Source: Saccharibacillus qingshengii (GTDB taxonomy: Bacteria; Bacillota; Bacilli; Paenibacillales; Paenibacillaceae). Taken from it: a DNA stretch of 64,000 nt. Location: assembly GCF_013185195.1 (NCBI RefSeq), contig NZ_JAAZWC010000003.1:1-64000 (forward strand), read 5' to 3'. The notes beneath the pieces are model-generated. The model made no database searches. It saw nothing but the letters and a program-made list of their open reading frames with translations, and had not been told where the DNA came from. How positions within the stretch are numbered: position 1 is the first letter of the stretch; each line of letters starts with the position of its first letter. Made by a program: the position numbers and the translations under genes. Positions 62,121 to 64,000 of the stretch are shown here, one piece after another.

Positions 62121-62711
62121 ATGAGACCGCGTGCTTTTGACGAACGGGAAGTCCTTGAAGCCGCCATGCGGGTATTCTGGGAAAAAGGGTACGAAGCCGC
62201 TTCGCTCCACGATCTGACCGTGAGAATGAATATCCGCAAGCCAAGTTTGTATGCGGCATTCGGCGACAAGCGGGAGCTGTTCGGGAAAGTGCTGGATCTG
62301 TACATGCGCAAGCATATCGCTTACGTGGACGAAGTGCTGGGCAGGGAATCCGCAGCTGCGGTGGCATTCGGCGGCCTGCTGCGAGATCTGGCAACCGCAG
62401 GTTCGGGCGGAGACCCGACACTCGGCTGCCTGGCGATTCTGACCATCGACGAGTTGGCGCGCCGCGAACCGGAGTGGACCGCGAAGACGCAGGCCCATCA
62501 GCTGAGGTTGGCCGAACGGTTTCGACAGCGGATCGAACAGGGCATCTCTTCGGGCGAATTGGCACCGGACCAGGATGCGGCCGCGCTCGCCCATGCGCTG
62601 CTGGCAGCGGTGATCGGTCTGACCGTGATGGTCAAAACACGGCCGGATGCCGCTTTTGTCGACTCGACGATCGCAGGAACATTGACCTTATTCAAGGAGG
62701 CGCAATCATGA
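62121..62711 (+). CDS. TetR-family transcriptional regulator
   Basis: 196 residues. Helix-turn-helix RVFWEKGYEAASLHDLTVRMNIRKPSLYAAFGDKRELF, then an all-helical ligand domain with TLGCLAILT. It likely represses the MFS gene and the tetR-phzF pair through the two operators between the divergent starts. Ligand unknown. Confidence 0.93.
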   Translation: MRPRAFDEREVLEAAMRVFWEKGYEAASLHDLTVRMNIRKPSLYAAFGDKRELFGKVLDLYMRKHIAYVDEVLGRESAAAVAFGGLLRDLATAGSGGDPTLGCLAILTIDELARREPEWTAKTQAHQLRLAERFRQRIEQGISSGELAPDQDAAALAHALLAAVIGLTVMVKTRPDAAFVDSTIAGTLTLFKEAQS

Positions 62712-63610
62712 CAACCGTTCAAGTTTTTCATTACGAGGCTTTTTCGTCTGTCGCGGGGCAGGGCAATCCGGCAGGCGTGATGCTGGATGCGGATTTTTTG
62801 ACGGATGCGCAGATGCAGGAGATTGCGGCTGCAGTCGGTTTCAACGAAACGACGTTTATCTGCCGGTCGGAAGAAGCGGACGTCAAGCTGCGCTATTTTA
62901 CGCCGGGCAATGAAATGGACCTGTGCGGACATGCGACGATGGCGTCGCTGTACGCGCTGCATACGAGAGGAAGGCTGGACCGAACCGAGGCCTTGATCGA
63001 GACCAAAGCCGGCCTGCTGCCGGTGCAGCTTCGGTATGGGGCGGACGGCGGCGGGGAATCGCTGTTCATGCGCATGCGTCAGGCCGACCCGGTATTCGTT
63101 CCGTTCGAAGGCGATCGGGAACGTCTGCTTGCGCTGATGGGACTGTCCGTCGACGATCTGGATGACCGCTATCCGATCGTTTACGGCAGTACGGGCGTCT
63201 GGACGCTGCTGATTCCGATCCGGAAGCTGGAAGCCTTCTCGCGTATGACTCCCGACAATGCCGCCTTTCCGGATGTGCTGACGCAGCAGCCGCGGGCGTC
63301 TTTGCATCCTTTTTGTATGGAGACCGTCGATCCCGCAGCCCGCATGCATGCGCGTCATTTCTCTTCGCCGTTCTCCGGCATGGTCGAAGATCCGTCTACG
63401 GGCACGGCGACCGGCGTCATGGGCGCTTATGCCCTGACTTATATGGAGCCGGAAGCGGCTCGCGGCGAATTCATGGTCGAGCAGGGAATCGAGATGGGAC
63501 GCAGCGGACGGATTCGGGTAGAGGCGGCGCGCACAGACGAGGGAGGCATGGATATCCGGGTATCCGGCCAGGCGGTGTTCGTCGGAGAATTGGAGATCGA
63601 ATTAGATTGA
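62708..63610 (+). CDS. PhzF-family isomerase
   Basis: 300 residues from ATG 62708 (AAGGAGG upstream; ATGA overlap with tetR). Diaminopimelate-epimerase-like fold with catalytic Glu47 (GFNETTF), PGNEMDLCGHAT and a C-terminal DPSTGTATG. Most PhzF-like proteins have unknown substrates and are not phenazine enzymes. Coregulated with the efflux pump. Confidence 0.9.
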   Translation: MTTVQVFHYEAFSSVAGQGNPAGVMLDADFLTDAQMQEIAAAVGFNETTFICRSEEADVKLRYFTPGNEMDLCGHATMASLYALHTRGRLDRTEALIETKAGLLPVQLRYGADGGGESLFMRMRQADPVFVPFEGDRERLLALMGLSVDDLDDRYPIVYGSTGVWTLLIPIRKLEAFSRMTPDNAAFPDVLTQQPRASLHPFCMETVDPAARMHARHFSSPFSGMVEDPSTGTATGVMGAYALTYMEPEAARGEFMVEQGIEMGRSGRIRVEAARTDEGGMDIRVSGQAVFVGELEIELD

Positions 63611-63674
63611 ATAGAGGCCAAAACCCAACTTCCTTCGCTTCCGGCGCGTTTAAGGGATAAGAGGAGGGGGTAAC

Positions 63675-64000
63675 ATGATGCTGGAAAAGAAAACGTACCG
63701 GGTACGCAGTGTCTATTCGATCGGCACCTTTATCGGATGCGGCTGCCTGGCTGCGATTTGGTTTTTTATGCGTATAGGGATCGGGAGCATGCATGGAGCG
63801 ATGTGTTGGAAAACAGAATCGTGTACGGCTTCACTCTGACATTTGCGATTTTGTTGGCGGTTGTCGCTCTGGTGAGCCTGTGGCAAATGAGACGACCCGC
63901 TTATCAGCTGGAGCTCGACCGGGACAAGATCAAGCTGCGCCGTCGTGAGCTGGGCAGCGACCGGATCAAACGCATCTATGTATCAAAAGGAGAGCTTCCT
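63675..64000 (+). pseudogene. Membrane protein gene, frameshifted at T6 and cut by the window end
   Basis: ATG 63675 follows a GAGGAGGG site. The first frame gives a hydrophobic segment up to TGA about 55 codons on. From the T6 run (63762-63767) a second frame continues sensibly: YAYRDREHAWSDVLENR, a second helix, then PAYQLELDRDKIKLRRREL to the edge. One extra T would join them. It resembles a two-helix protein with a C-terminal PH-like domain. Real lesion, slippage or sequence error. Confidence 0.6.

Noticed and set aside
62708-63610. Phenazine biosynthesis cluster
   Set aside because: Only a PhzF-like isomerase is present; no other phz genes, and most such homologues are unrelated to phenazines.

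Overview
The window looks like a chromosomal segment of a GC-rich Paenibacillaceae member (Paenibacillus/Saccharibacillus-like Firmicute). The signs are strong AAGGAGG-type ribosome-binding sites, frequent TTG and GTG starts, a U-tract terminator after almost every transcription unit, and family content typical of that group: a YtpB-type terpene synthase, CshA, YugP, RelQ, PepV, class 2 PyrD, citramalate synthase, and a GlnR-type box before an ammonium transporter. The genus is an inference; no rRNA is present.

Layout. 0-3.3 kb is an AT-richer accessory margin. It holds the 5' end of an IS110-family transposase with its structured upstream non-coding region, a frameshifted TPR gene, two small unknown proteins (one perhaps immunity-like) and a lipoprotein gene broken by an in-frame TAG. 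3.3-12 kb carries an aldo/keto reductase with a divergent MerR regulator, a phosphodiester-glycosidase-like protein, an M42 aminopeptidase, a LapA-like protein, oligoendopeptidase F and a cold-shock protein. 12-22.5 kb has two MOP-superfamily transporters, YtpB, PfkA, a MarR-controlled locus with matching operators, a DUF4015 hydrolase and YitT. 22.5-38.6 kb has CshA behind a long structured leader, a probable 6S RNA, thiol peroxidase, a rhomboid protease, a beta-lactamase-fold hydrolase, a diguanylate cyclase, MerR-YugP, an AmtB/nucleotidyltransferase/exonuclease run and CimA. 38.7-51 kb has Pol IV, ferredoxin, an L,D-transpeptidase, PyrD-RelQ-DUF309, RsmF-RsuA, a GT4 enzyme, Xpt and tRNA-Leu(CAG). 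51-64 kb has a hybrid sensor kinase, PepV, an asparaginase, MsrA, small accessory genes, and a TetR-regulated MFS/PhzF locus.

The most unusual feature is a pair of related, non-coding, hairpin-forming elements at 57.05-57.29 kb and 60.56-60.76 kb. They share an 11-bp terminal inverted repeat (TGTCGAGAAAG). Each is flanked by a 20-bp direct repeat that is exactly the stem-loop of a transcription terminator, and the two terminators differ in sequence. This is what a small non-autonomous mobile element would leave if it inserts into terminator hairpins, duplicates the whole hairpin and leaves the U-tract on one side. Other points for follow-up are the IS110 upstream region (candidate bridge RNA), an unassigned structured stretch between two opposed terminators at 36.7-37.0 kb, the CshA leader, a second inverted-repeat element at 21.5 kb, and several single-base lesions that may be real or sequence errors.
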